DNA of 64,000 bases from Reyranella humidisoli (GTDB taxonomy: Bacteria > Pseudomonadota > Alphaproteobacteria > Reyranellales > Reyranellaceae): the NCBI RefSeq assembly GCF_019039055.1, contig NZ_JAHOPB010000001.1, positions 3,198,001 through 3,262,000 on the forward strand, given 5' to 3'. Numbering within the stretch: position 1 is the stretch's first letter; each line of letters starts with the position of its first letter. Below the pieces are notes generated by a model, which saw only the letters and a program-made list of their open reading frames with translations, was not told the origin of the DNA and ran no database searches. Both the position numbers and the translations under genes were made by a program. Positions 18,838 through 28,139 of the stretch are shown piece after piece.

Positions 18838-20916
18838 GTGGTCAGCGATTTGCGCATTGCCGTCGACATCGGCGGCACGTTCACGGATGTCGTGTTGGAA
18901 GAAGGAAACCGTCGGATAACGCGCAAGCTGCTGACGACACCCCAGCGCCCGGAGGAGGCGGTCCTGGACGGCATGCGTCTCATTCTTCGGGATGCGGGCA
19001 AGGGCTTCGCCGACGTCACGGTTTTCGTCCATGGCACCACGCTTGCCACCAATGCCATCATCGAACGCCGCGGCGCGCGTACCGCTCTGATCGCCACCGA
19101 GGGCTTCCGCGACGTCCTCGATATCGCCAACGAAAGTCGCTACGACCAGTACGATCTCTCAATCGAGAAGCCGAAGCCGCTGGTGCCGCGCGCCCTGCGC
19201 TACACGATCCCCGAGCGCATGGACGTTCATGGCAAGGTCCGGCTGGCACTCGACGAGGGCGCTGTGAAGGCGCTGGCCGCGACGCTCCGGATCCAGGGCA
19301 TCGAGAGCGTGGCCGTGGCCTTCATGCACTCCTATGTGAACCCCGCACACGAGCGCCGCGTGCGCGAAATACTCAAGGCTGAGTTGCCGGACCTCCGGGT
19401 GACTCTGTCGAGCGAGGTCTGTCCCGAGGTCCGCGAGTACGAGCGCACCTCGACGGCCGTTGCCAACGCCTACATCCAGCCGCTGATGGATTCCTATCTC
19501 GCTCGCATGCAGGCGGCCCTGGCCGAGGGGAAGTTCACCGGCACGATCTACCTGGTGACGTCGGGCGGCGGGCTCACTGCCATCGAAACGGCGCGGCGCT
19601 TCCCGGTGCGGCTGGTCGAATCGGGCCCGGCCGGCGGCGCGATTTTTGCTGCGGGCGTGGCGGCGCGCGCCGGCGAGAAGCGTGCGCTCTCCTACGACAT
19701 GGGTGGCACCACGGCCAAGATTTGCCTGATCGACGACTACCAGCCGCACACCGCGCGGCTGTTCGAGGTCGACCGTGCAGCCCGCTTCCTCAAGGGCTCC
19801 GGCCTGCCCGTGCGCATCCCCGTGATCGAGATGGTTGAGATCGGCGCGGGCGGCGGCTCGATCGCCAGGCTCGATGCGCTGAAGCGTGTCACCGTCGGAC
19901 CCGAGAGCGCCGGCGCCGAGCCCGGCCCGGCCTGCTACGGACGCGGCGGCCGGCATCCCGCCGTGACAGACGCCAATGTCGTCCTTGGCACGATCGATCC
20001 CGCGCATTTCGCCGGTGGCTCGATCGCGCTCGATATCGACGCGGCTCGTGGCGCCGTCGAGCGTGACGTAGCCGAGGGCATCGGCCTTTCCACTGAAATG
20101 GGCGCCTACGCCGTCTACGAGATGGTGTCGGAGAACATGGCGAGTGCAGCACGTGTGCATGCGGTGGAGCGAGGCTCTGTCGTGAACCAGTACACGTTGA
20201 TCGCCTTCGGCGGCGGCGCGCCGCTCCACGCCGCGAGAGTAGCCGAGAAGATTGGCGTCCAGCGCGTGATCGTTCCGCCCAATGCCGGCGTCGGTTCGGC
20301 GGTCGGCTTCCTCGCGGCGCCGGTGTCGTTCGAGCTCGTGCGCAGCCGCTACATGCGCCTCGACGCGTTCGATGCGGCGGGGGCCAGCGAGCTTCTTGAA
20401 GAGATGAGCCAGGAGGCGACGGCTCTGGTGGCGCCGGGCGCACGCGGCCTGCCGACCTTCGAGCGGCGCGTCGCCTTCATGCGCTATGTCGGCCAGGGCC
20501 ACGAGATCATGGTGACGCTGCCGCAGCGGTCGCTGACCGTGGGCGATACGGATGCCCTGCGCGAAGCCTATGAGCGCGACTATGGCGTCCTGTTCGAGCG
20601 CCACATCCCCAACGCGGCCATCGAGATCCTGAGCTGGTCGGTTCAGGTCTCCACCGAGGCCAAGCAGCCTGAGCTGCAGGGCAAGGCGGGCAGCGCCCCG
20701 GTGCCCCAGCCGGTCGGCCGGCGGCCGGTGTTCGACGGCCGCAGCGGCAAGACCGCCGACGTGCCCGTCTATCGCCGGGAAAAGCTGCCGCCCGGCAGCG
20801 TCTTCGCCGGACCGGCGATCGTGGCCGAGGACGAGACCTCGACCTACATCTCGGCCAGTTTTGCCGCGCATATCGATGCGTCCGGCTGTATCGTCATGGA
20901 ACGCAAGGACGCGTGA
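18838..20916 (+). CDS. hyuA: hydantoinase/oxoprolinase subunit A (ATP-dependent)
   Basis: The ATP-binding subunit of N-methylhydantoinase / 5-oxoprolinase-type enzymes, which open five-membered lactam or hydantoin rings with ATP. 692 residues is normal. The N-terminus IAVDIGGTFTDVVL is the actin-like phosphate-binding loop. VFVHGTTLATNAIIERRG, YDMGGTTAKICLID (second phosphate loop) and IGAGGGSIARLD are family hallmarks. Start GTG 18838 is supported by AAGAGG about 11 bases upstream. It is divergent from the K+ channel gene (94-bp gap), so the operon promoter must lie between 18744 and 18837; I could not pick a confident one. It heads an eight-gene operon that ends at 30610. Confidence 0.93.
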   Translation: MVSDLRIAVDIGGTFTDVVLEEGNRRITRKLLTTPQRPEEAVLDGMRLILRDAGKGFADVTVFVHGTTLATNAIIERRGARTALIATEGFRDVLDIANESRYDQYDLSIEKPKPLVPRALRYTIPERMDVHGKVRLALDEGAVKALAATLRIQGIESVAVAFMHSYVNPAHERRVREILKAELPDLRVTLSSEVCPEVREYERTSTAVANAYIQPLMDSYLARMQAALAEGKFTGTIYLVTSGGGLTAIETARRFPVRLVESGPAGGAIFAAGVAARAGEKRALSYDMGGTTAKICLIDDYQPHTARLFEVDRAARFLKGSGLPVRIPVIEMVEIGAGGGSIARLDALKRVTVGPESAGAEPGPACYGRGGRHPAVTDANVVLGTIDPAHFAGGSIALDIDAARGAVERDVAEGIGLSTEMGAYAVYEMVSENMASAARVHAVERGSVVNQYTLIAFGGGAPLHAARVAEKIGVQRVIVPPNAGVGSAVGFLAAPVSFELVRSRYMRLDAFDAAGASELLEEMSQEATALVAPGARGLPTFERRVAFMRYVGQGHEIMVTLPQRSLTVGDTDALREAYERDYGVLFERHIPNAAIEILSWSVQVSTEAKQPELQGKAGSAPVPQPVGRRPVFDGRSGKTADVPVYRREKLPPGSVFAGPAIVAEDETSTYISASFAAHIDASGCIVMERKDA

Positions 20917-20926
20917 GGAGCAACCC

Positions 20927-22600
20927 ATGAGCCAGTCCAACAGCGTCGGCCTGATCGACCTGCAGATCATGTGGAACCGCCTGATCGCGGTGGTGGAGGA
21001 GCAGGCGCAGACGCTGATGCGCACGGCCTTCAGCCCGATCGTGCGCGAATGCGGGGACCTCTCAGCTGGCGTCTTCGACCTGCAGGGCCGCATGCTGGCC
21101 CAGGCCGTGACCGGCACGCCCGGCCATGTGAACTCGATGGCCGAATCGGTGAAGCACTTCCTGCGTTATTTCCCGATCGAGACGATGAAGCCGGGCGACG
21201 CCTACATCACCAACGACCCCTGGATGGGCACCGGCCATCTCAACGACTTCGTCATCACCACGCCGTGCTTCCGCAACGGCAAGCTGGTGGCGCTGTTCTC
21301 CTGCACCAGCCATCTGATGGACATCGGCGGCATCGGCTTCGGTCCCGACGCGACCGACGTGTTCATGGAGGGGCTCTACATCCCCATGCTGAAGCTGTTC
21401 GACCAGGGCAAGACCAACGAGACGCTGATGGCGATGATCCGCGCCAATACGCGCCAGCCGGTCGACACCGAGGGCGACGTCTACTCCCTGGCCGCCTGCA
21501 ACGACGTCGGCGCTCGCCGGCTCGTCGAGATGATGGACGAGTTCGAAATCGACTCGCTGGACCAGCTCGGCGACCATGTCATCGCCCGCTCGCGCGAGGC
21601 GGTGCTGGCGGAGATCGCCAAGCTGCCCAAGGGCACCTGGCACAACAGCATGACGGTCGACGGCTACGACGAGCCGGTGACCCTCGAGGCCACGCTGACC
21701 ATTTCCGATACCGGGATCCATGTCGACTACAGCGGCACCACGGGCGTGTCGCGGCGCGGGATCAACGTGCCGCATGCCTATACGACGGCCTACACCGTGT
21801 TCGGCCTGGGCTGCGTGGTCTCCACGCACATTCCGAACAATGCCGGATCGCTCGAGCCGCTGACCGTGTCGGCGCCGGAGGGCTGCATTCTGAACGCGCC
21901 GAAGCCTACCGCCGTCGCCTCACGCCACGTCATCGGCCAGATGCTGCCCGACGTGACCTTCGGCTGCCTGCGCCAGGTCGTGCCGGACCGCGTGCCGGCC
22001 GAGGGCACGTCGTGCCTGTGGAACATCAACGTGCGCGGGCGCGTGAAGGGTGGCGAGGGCGGCAACTACGGATTTGGCATGGCCATCACCTCCAACGGCG
22101 GCACCGGTGCGCGTCCCGACAAGGATGGCCTGTCGGCCACCGCCTATCCCAGCGGCGTGCGCGGTACGCCGGTGGAGATCGCCGAGACGCAGACGCCACT
22201 GATCTTCTGGCGCAAGGAATTCCGTCCCGATTCGGGCGGCGCCGGCCGCACGCGCGGCGGGCTGGGGCAGATCATGGAGATCGAGAGCGGCATCGACGAG
22301 CCGTTCGACCTGCTCGCGGCCTTCGACCGCATCGACTATCCGGCGCGGGGGCGCGACGGTGGCGGCGACGGCGAGGCGGGCGTGGTGGCGCTCAAGTCCG
22401 GTCAGCCGCTGAAGGGCAAGGGCTTCCAGCTGATCCCGCCGGGCGAACGGTTGATGGTCCTGACGCCGGGCGGTGCCGGCATCGGCGTGCCGCGCGACCG
22501 CGATCGCACGCAGGTCGCCAACGACTTGGCCGACGGCCTGATCACGAGCGAGACGGCCGAGAAGATTTATGAATTCAAGCCGCCGCAGGCAGCAGAGTAA
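20927..22600 (+). CDS. hyuB: hydantoinase/oxoprolinase subunit B
   Basis: Partner of HyuA; the A and B chains together catalyse ATP-driven amide-ring hydrolysis. From ATG 20927 it has 557 residues, with a GAGGAG ribosome site overlapping the hyuA stop; a longer reading from inside hyuA is not needed. DLQIMWNRL at the N-terminus, SPIVRECGDLSAGVFD, GDAYITNDPWMGTGHLND and the C-terminal LTPGGAGIGVPRDRD blocks are typical HyuB features. Substrate choice among hydantoins, N-methylhydantoin, 5-oxoproline or an unknown lactam cannot be decided from sequence. The downstream demethylase-like gene makes an N-methylated substrate attractive. Confidence 0.93.
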   Translation: MSQSNSVGLIDLQIMWNRLIAVVEEQAQTLMRTAFSPIVRECGDLSAGVFDLQGRMLAQAVTGTPGHVNSMAESVKHFLRYFPIETMKPGDAYITNDPWMGTGHLNDFVITTPCFRNGKLVALFSCTSHLMDIGGIGFGPDATDVFMEGLYIPMLKLFDQGKTNETLMAMIRANTRQPVDTEGDVYSLAACNDVGARRLVEMMDEFEIDSLDQLGDHVIARSREAVLAEIAKLPKGTWHNSMTVDGYDEPVTLEATLTISDTGIHVDYSGTTGVSRRGINVPHAYTTAYTVFGLGCVVSTHIPNNAGSLEPLTVSAPEGCILNAPKPTAVASRHVIGQMLPDVTFGCLRQVVPDRVPAEGTSCLWNINVRGRVKGGEGGNYGFGMAITSNGGTGARPDKDGLSATAYPSGVRGTPVEIAETQTPLIFWRKEFRPDSGGAGRTRGGLGQIMEIESGIDEPFDLLAAFDRIDYPARGRDGGGDGEAGVVALKSGQPLKGKGFQLIPPGERLMVLTPGGAGIGVPRDRDRTQVANDLADGLITSETAEKIYEFKPPQAAE

Positions 22601-22652
22601 GGCAGCGGCTGGATACGGGGACGGGTTCAACCTGATCACAATGGGGGTTTCG

Positions 22653-23666
22653 ATGAAGCTTGGACGCAGGAATGCCTTGAAGGCGGGCGTGGGTGTCGGT
22701 GCGATGGCAATGGTCGGCGCGCCGGCCGTGGTGATGGGGCAGGCGGCCCTCAAGCTGCCGCTGGCGACGGTTTGGCCGGACGGCAACTTCCACACGGTCA
22801 ACGTCAAGCGCTTCGCCGAAGAGGTGAAGAAGGCGACGAACGGCGCCGTCGACATCGACGTGAAAGCGGGTGGGCAGCTCGGCTTCAAGGGCCCCGAGCA
22901 GATGCGGGCGGTGCGGGACGGCCTCGTGCCGATGGCCGACATCCTGAACATCCAGCAGATCGGTGACGAGCCGATCTTCGGCATCGAGGGCATCCCCTTC
23001 ATCTCGAACAACATCGAGGAGCTGAAGGTACTTCACAAGTACATCCGGCCCGAGTTCGAGAAGGTGCTGCAGAAGAACAACCAGACGATGCTCTACACGG
23101 TGCCGTGGCCGACGCAGTACCTGCATCTCAAGGTCAAGGCTGAATCGCTCGATGCGCTCAAGGGCATCAAGATCCGCGTGCCCGACAAGAACGCCCAGGA
23201 AATGTGCAGCGCCATCGGCATGGCGCCGGCGCTGATCCCATGGGGCGAGACCATCGCGGCGCTGTCGTCAGGCGCCGTCTCCGGCGTGTCGACCTCGTCG
23301 GTGTCGGCCGTCGACGGCAAGTTCTGGGAGTTCCTCAAGTTCTTCCACCAGACCAATCATGCGTGGTCGTCGGAGATCGTCACGATCAACAACGACACCT
23401 GGAAGAAGATCTCGCCGGCCAACCAGAAGATCATCGTCGACCTCGCCAAGAAGCTGGAGCCGGAGTTCTGGGCCTCGTCGCTGCAGGCCGACAAGGATAG
23501 CAACGCCAAGCTGATCGCCGGCGGCATGCAGCTCGTGATCCCGTCGGCGGCGATGACGGCTGATCTGCAGAAGAAGACCGCGCCGATGATCGCCGAGTTC
23601 TACAAGCGCGTCCCGGCGGCGGAGAAGCCGATCAAGGCCTACCTCGCCGAGATGAAGCGCGGGTGA
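22653..23666 (+). CDS. dctP: TRAP transporter substrate-binding protein (DctP family)
   Basis: Periplasmic receptor of a tripartite ATP-independent transporter. From ATG 22653 (GGGGG 6 bases upstream) it has 337 residues. The signal peptide has a twin-arginine-like start LGRRNALKAG, a hydrophobic core and cleavage near VMGQA. DctP features include GQLGFKGPEQMRAVRDG, the ligand-binding arginine region KGIKIRVPDKNAQ and GAVSGVSTSS. DctP proteins bind organic anions through the conserved arginine, so the ligand probably carries a carboxylate. It is followed by DctQ and DctM with overlap or short gaps, between hyuAB and the catabolic oxidoreductases, so it very likely imports the operon's substrate. 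Confidence 0.93.
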   Translation: MKLGRRNALKAGVGVGAMAMVGAPAVVMGQAALKLPLATVWPDGNFHTVNVKRFAEEVKKATNGAVDIDVKAGGQLGFKGPEQMRAVRDGLVPMADILNIQQIGDEPIFGIEGIPFISNNIEELKVLHKYIRPEFEKVLQKNNQTMLYTVPWPTQYLHLKVKAESLDALKGIKIRVPDKNAQEMCSAIGMAPALIPWGETIAALSSGAVSGVSTSSVSAVDGKFWEFLKFFHQTNHAWSSEIVTINNDTWKKISPANQKIIVDLAKKLEPEFWASSLQADKDSNAKLIAGGMQLVIPSAAMTADLQKKTAPMIAEFYKRVPAAEKPIKAYLAEMKRG

Positions 23667-24247
23667 GCGGCCACGGTCCGAATCCCAACGCGGGCGCGCC
23701 GCAGCCGCTGCGCGCCTTCCTCGACGGGATCGACGTCCTGGGTCGTCTAGATGGCTGGATGGGCGCCGCCTGCCTGGTGGCGCTCACCTGCCTGATGCTC
23801 GGCGAGGTGCTGTTGCGCGCCCTGTCGGACATCTTTCCCTGGGTGCCTTCCGATATTCCGGTCGCCTGGGAGTACAGCTCCTACCTGATGGCGGCGGCCT
23901 TCACCTTCGGCGCTGCCATGACGCTGCGGGCCGGCGGTCATATCCGCGTCACGCTGGTCGTGGCGCGGGTGTCGCCGCAGGTGCGGCGCTGGATGGAGAC
24001 CGTCCTGGCCGCGCTCGGGGTTGCCTTCTCCGGCTATCTCGCGGTGGCGATGGTGAATTTCACCTGGCGCAGCTTCACGTCGGACCAGGTGTCGATTTCG
24101 AGCGCCACGCCGCTGTGGATTCCCCAAGCCCTCGTGACGTTCGGCATCATTCTCCTGGTGATGCAGTTCGTCGCGCGTTTCTTTCAGGCCCTGTTCGGCC
24201 TGCCGCTCGAGGACGTGAACATGCGGGCCGGCTCGGTCGCCGAATGA
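23663..24247 (+). CDS. dctQ: TRAP transporter small permease (DctQ family)
   Basis: Small membrane subunit of the TRAP transporter: 194 residues, four hydrophobic spans, with the family block VAWEYSSYLMAAAFTFGAAMTLRAGGHIRV in the middle. It starts at a GTG overlapping the dctP stop by 4 bp. The proline-rich N-terminal 15 residues are cytoplasmic and not conserved. It forms the complex with DctM that moves substrate together with Na+ (or H+). Length, span number and position between dctP and dctM make the call secure even though DctQ sequences diverge quickly. Confidence 0.9.
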   Translation: MSGHGPNPNAGAPQPLRAFLDGIDVLGRLDGWMGAACLVALTCLMLGEVLLRALSDIFPWVPSDIPVAWEYSSYLMAAAFTFGAAMTLRAGGHIRVTLVVARVSPQVRRWMETVLAALGVAFSGYLAVAMVNFTWRSFTSDQVSISSATPLWIPQALVTFGIILLVMQFVARFFQALFGLPLEDVNMRAGSVAE

Positions 24248-24279
24248 CCGTCGAATGACCTGCGCGTGAGTTAGCTGCG

Positions 24280-25584
24280 ATGCTCGAAATCGTCATCACC
24301 ATGTTCGTCGTGCTGTTCGCCTTCCTGGCGGGCGGCCTGTGGATCGGCTGGACGCTCGCCGTCACCGGCACCGTCCTCCTGGCGGTCTTCCGCGACATCC
24401 CGCTCGACAAGCTGCTCGCGCAGTACACCTGGAACATCCTGACGACCCAGGAACTGCTGGCCCTGCCGCTGTTCATCATCATGGGCGAGATCCTGTTCCG
24501 GACGCGGCTGTCGCAGACGCTGTTCCGAGGCCTGTCGCCGTGGGCCGCGCTGCTGCCGGGGCGCCTGCTCCACGTGAACGTCATCGGCTGCACGATCTTC
24601 GCGGCGATCTCCGGCTCCTCGGCGGCGACGACCCAGGTGGTGGGCCGCATCTCGTTGTCGGAGCTCCTGAAGCGCGGCTACTCGAAGGATGTGGCTGTCG
24701 GGTCGCTTGCCGGCGCCGGTACTTTGGGCTTCCTGATCCCGCCCTCCAACATCATGATCATCTACGGCGTGCTGGGCGACGTTTCCATCGCCAAGCTCTT
24801 CACCGCGGGCTTCATTCCGGGTGTCCTGCTCGCCGGCGGCTTCATGGGCTGGATCATGCTCCATACGGCGCTCAAGCCCGAGCTGATCCCTGCGAGCGAA
24901 CGCAAGGTGCGTGTCGCCACGCCCGCCGAATTCCTGACCTCGATCCGCGAACTGGGACCGGCGGTCTTCCTGATCCTGTGCGTGCTCGGCTCCATGTATG
25001 GCGGCCTGGCAACGCCGTCCGAAGCCGCCGCGGTGGGCGTGCTGGGCGCGCTGGTCGTGGCCGGCATCCAGCGGGAACTGCCGCGAGCGGCCCTCAAGGC
25101 GATCGCCATCGGCTCGGTGCAGACCTGCGCCATGATCGCGCTGATCGTGCTGGGTGCCTCGATCCTGGGCAGCGCCGCGGCCTTCCTCGGTATTCCGGCG
25201 GCGGTCGCAGAGTTCGTGAAGAGCCTCGGCCTGTCACCGTTCATGCTGATCGTAGCGCTGATCGTCTTCTACCTGATCCTCGGCTGCTTCCTCGACGGGT
25301 TCAGCATGATCGTGATGACCCTGCCGATCGTCATGCCAATCGTGAAGGCCGCCGGGTTCGATCCGATCTGGTTCGGTGTGTTCCTCGTGCTGGTGGTGGA
25401 AATGGCGCAGATCACCCCGCCGGTCGGTTTCAACCTCTTCGTGATCCAGGGCCTGACAGAAGACGGCCTGGGCTACATCGCGCGCGTGACCTTGCCCTAT
25501 CTCGCGATCATGGTCCTGTTCACGATGCTCATCGCCGTTTTCCCCGACATTGCCCTCTGGCTTCCGCGCTACCTCAGCAGCTAG
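24280..25584 (+). CDS. dctM: TRAP transporter large permease (DctM family)
   Basis: The transport-catalysing subunit of the TRAP system, 434 residues with about 12 hydrophobic segments. Family motifs include LPLFIIMGEILFRTRLS, ISGSSAATTQVVGRI (Na+/substrate-site region), AGTLGFLIPPSNIMIIYG and PIVMPIVKAAGFDPIWFGV, followed by ITPPVGFNLFVI. All are intact. It begins 32 bp after dctQ and is followed after 30 bp by the glutamine-synthetase-like gene. Uptake is expected to be driven by the Na+ gradient. Confidence 0.94.
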   Translation: MLEIVITMFVVLFAFLAGGLWIGWTLAVTGTVLLAVFRDIPLDKLLAQYTWNILTTQELLALPLFIIMGEILFRTRLSQTLFRGLSPWAALLPGRLLHVNVIGCTIFAAISGSSAATTQVVGRISLSELLKRGYSKDVAVGSLAGAGTLGFLIPPSNIMIIYGVLGDVSIAKLFTAGFIPGVLLAGGFMGWIMLHTALKPELIPASERKVRVATPAEFLTSIRELGPAVFLILCVLGSMYGGLATPSEAAAVGVLGALVVAGIQRELPRAALKAIAIGSVQTCAMIALIVLGASILGSAAAFLGIPAAVAEFVKSLGLSPFMLIVALIVFYLILGCFLDGFSMIVMTLPIVMPIVKAAGFDPIWFGVFLVLVVEMAQITPPVGFNLFVIQGLTEDGLGYIARVTLPYLAIMVLFTMLIAVFPDIALWLPRYLSS

Positions 25585-25614
25585 TCTGCCCCTCGGGGCA
25601 ACGAGGGGAACTGA

Positions 25615-26979
25615 ATGGAACCGCGGCAGGTCAGGACGGCGGCCGATGCGCTGAAGATCGTCAAGCAGCGCGGGCTCACCCACGTAAAGGTGGGCGTCCA
25701 CGACATCGACGGCATCCTTCGCGGCAAGTACATCCACGTCGACAAGTTCCGCTCCGCCCTCGAGGGAGGCTTCGGCTTCTGCGACGTGGTGCTGGGCTGG
25801 GACATGAACGACCAGCTCTACGACAACGTCACCTACACCGGCTGGCACACGGGCTATCCCGACGCCAGCGTGCGCATCCTGCCGGAAACCTGCCGCGAGA
25901 TCGCGACCGAGCCCGGCAACCTGATGTTCCTCTGCGAGTTTGTGGACAAGGCCGAGGAAATCTGCCCGCGCGGCACGCTTCGCCGGGTGCTGGCGCGGGC
26001 GAAGAAACTCGGTTTCGAGGTGAAGGTCGGCTTCGAGTACGAGTTCTTCGTCTTCGCCGAGACCCCGGAATCGATCCGCGAGAAGGGCTATCGCAACCTG
26101 AAGCCGATCTCGCCCGGCTTCTTCGGTTACTCGGTGCTGCGCAACTCGGTCCTGTCCGAGTGGTACGAGGACCTGCTCGCGATGTGCGAGGCGATGGACA
26201 TGGGCATCGAGGGGCTGCACACGGAGACCGGCGCGGGAGTGCTCGAGGCCGCGCTGCGCGTCGACGATGCACTGGCCGCGACCGACAAGGCCGCGCTGTT
26301 CAAGATCTTCACCAAGGTGCTGGCGCAGAAGCGCGGCTGGCTCGCCACCTTCATGGCCAAGTGGTCGAAGGACTGGCCGGGCTGCGGCGGGCACATGCAC
26401 ATGTCGCTGTGGAAGGCCGGCAAGCCGGTCTTCTTCGACGAGAAGGCGCCGCACCGCATGAGCAAGACGATGCGCCAGTTCGTCGGCGGCCAGGGGGCGT
26501 TGATGCCCGAACTGCTGGGCATGGTCGCGTCGAACGTGAATTCCTATCGTCGCCTCATTCCCGGCTTCTGGGCGCCGACCGCCTCGACCTGGGGTGTCGA
26601 GAATCGCACGACGTCGCTGAGGGTCATTCCGGGCTCGGCCAAGTCGACGCGGGTCGAGTATCGCGTGGCTGCGGCCGACGCCAATCCCTATCTGGCGATC
26701 GCCGCGGCCATCGGCTCGGGCCTCTGGGGTATCGAGAACGGCATCGATCCGGGTGAGCCGGTCACGGGCAATTCCTATGAGAAGAAGCATCCGGCGAAAT
26801 CGCAGCTTCCGCGAACGCTGATGGAGGCGGCCGGTCGGCTCAAGGCCTCGAAGCCCGCGCGCGATCTCTTCGGCGACGCCTTCGTCGATCATTATTCCGC
26901 AACACGCGAATGGGAAGAGCGGGAGTTCCGCAAGGCCATCACGGACTGGGAACTCGACCGCTACATGGAAATCATCTGA
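25615..26979 (+). CDS. glutamine-synthetase-family ligase
   Basis: A 454-residue type-I-fold GS homologue, probably an ATP-dependent gamma-glutamyl-amine ligase (for example GlnA3/PuuA/GMAS-like) rather than the housekeeping enzyme. The N-terminal beta-grasp domain starts VKVGVHDIDGILRGKYI. Catalytic blocks are FEYEFFVF, EGLHTETGAGVLEAAL, GCGGHMHMSLW, the RRLIPGFWAPTASTWG arginine loop and RVEYRVAAADANPYLA. The adenylylation-site tyrosine region of true GlnA is absent. Position between a TRAP permease and amine-oxidising enzymes suggests it conjugates glutamate to an amine released in the pathway, such as methylamine. That is inference. Confidence 0.85.
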   Translation: MEPRQVRTAADALKIVKQRGLTHVKVGVHDIDGILRGKYIHVDKFRSALEGGFGFCDVVLGWDMNDQLYDNVTYTGWHTGYPDASVRILPETCREIATEPGNLMFLCEFVDKAEEICPRGTLRRVLARAKKLGFEVKVGFEYEFFVFAETPESIREKGYRNLKPISPGFFGYSVLRNSVLSEWYEDLLAMCEAMDMGIEGLHTETGAGVLEAALRVDDALAATDKAALFKIFTKVLAQKRGWLATFMAKWSKDWPGCGGHMHMSLWKAGKPVFFDEKAPHRMSKTMRQFVGGQGALMPELLGMVASNVNSYRRLIPGFWAPTASTWGVENRTTSLRVIPGSAKSTRVEYRVAAADANPYLAIAAAIGSGLWGIENGIDPGEPVTGNSYEKKHPAKSQLPRTLMEAAGRLKASKPARDLFGDAFVDHYSATREWEEREFRKAITDWELDRYMEII

Positions 26980-28139
26980 TGTCTCTTGTCGGCAACTGGA
27001 ACTTTCCGACCGCTATCCGCTTCGGCGCAGGACGAATCCGCGAACTTCCAGATGCCTGCAAGGCCGTGGGACTGAAGCGGCCGCTGCTCGTCACCGACCC
27101 GGGGCTGGCCAAACTCCCCATGATCTCGGAGGCGACGCTGGCGTTGCGGAAGGCGGGGATCGAGGTCGCGGTGTTCAGCGACGTGAAGCCCAATCCGGTG
27201 GCCGCGAACGTCGAAGCCGGAGTCCGGGTTCTGCGCGCGGGCAAGCATGACGGCGTTATCGCCTGGGGCGGCGGCTCGGGCATCGACACCGGCAAGGCCA
27301 TCGCTTTCATGGCGGGGCAGACGCGGCCGCTGTGGGATTTCGAGGATATCGGCGACTGGTACACGCGGGCCAATCCGGCCGGCATCTATCCCTCGATTGC
27401 CGTGCCGACCACCGCCGGCACCGGCTCCGAGACCGGCCGAGCCTCGGTGATCACCAATGCCGAGACGCACACCAAGAAGGTGATCTTCCATCCGAAGATG
27501 ATGCCGCAACTGGTCATTGCCGATCCCGAGCTGACGGTCGGCCTGCCGGCGAAGCTCACGGCCGGCACCGGCATGGATGCGTTCATCCATTGCTTCGAGG
27601 CCTATTGCGCGCCGGGCTATCACCCTTACGCGGAAGGCATCGCCGTCGAAGGCATGCGCCTGGTGAAGGAGAATCTTGCGCGCGCCGTCAGGGACGGGCG
27701 GGACATCGAGGCCCGCGGTCACATGCTGGCGGCCTCGCAGATGGGCTCGACGGCCTTCCAGAAGGGACTGGGTGCCATCCACTCGCTGTCCCATCCGGTC
27801 GGCGCGGTGCTCGACACCCATCATGGTCTCACCAATGCGGTCGCGATGCCCTACGTGGTGCAGTTCAATCGGGCCGCCATTGAGGACAAGGTCGTTCGCC
27901 TCGCGCGCTGGCTCGACCTGCGCGCCCCGACGTTCGAGGGCTTCATGCAGTGGACGCTCGACCTGCGGCGCGAGGTCGGCATCCCCCACACGCTGGCCGA
28001 ACTCGGCGTGAAGGTCGAGCATCTCGACCGGTTCTCGGAAATGGCCGCGGTCGATCCGACCGCCGGCGGCAATCCCGTCAAGGCGGGCGTGCCCGAGATG
28101 CGCAGGATGTACGAGGCCGCTGTTGCCGGGAGACTGTGA
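26979..28139 (+). CDS. iron-containing (group III) alcohol dehydrogenase
   Basis: A 386-residue NAD(P)-dependent dehydrogenase. The N-terminal nucleotide domain has GGGSGIDTGKAIAF and the PTTAGTGSETGRASVI loop. The metal-binding C-terminal domain has GTGMDAFIHCFEAY, LGAIHSLSHPVGAVLDTHHG (His ligands) and the final VDPTAGGNP region. It interconverts a primary alcohol or semialdehyde. In this operon it may handle the aldehyde or formaldehyde-level product of the demethylation step. The start ATG overlaps the preceding stop (TGATG), and the next gene overlaps its own stop in the same way. Confidence 0.9.
   Translation: MSLVGNWNFPTAIRFGAGRIRELPDACKAVGLKRPLLVTDPGLAKLPMISEATLALRKAGIEVAVFSDVKPNPVAANVEAGVRVLRAGKHDGVIAWGGGSGIDTGKAIAFMAGQTRPLWDFEDIGDWYTRANPAGIYPSIAVPTTAGTGSETGRASVITNAETHTKKVIFHPKMMPQLVIADPELTVGLPAKLTAGTGMDAFIHCFEAYCAPGYHPYAEGIAVEGMRLVKENLARAVRDGRDIEARGHMLAASQMGSTAFQKGLGAIHSLSHPVGAVLDTHHGLTNAVAMPYVVQFNRAAIEDKVVRLARWLDLRAPTFEGFMQWTLDLRREVGIPHTLAELGVKVEHLDRFSEMAAVDPTAGGNPVKAGVPEMRRMYEAAVAGRL

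Noticed and set aside
26979..28139. Assigning this Fe-ADH to phosphonate metabolism (phosphonoacetaldehyde reduction)
   Set aside because: It is translationally coupled to the GS-like and DMGDH-like genes, not to phnWAY, which has its own aldehyde dehydrogenase and is separated from it by convergent transcription.
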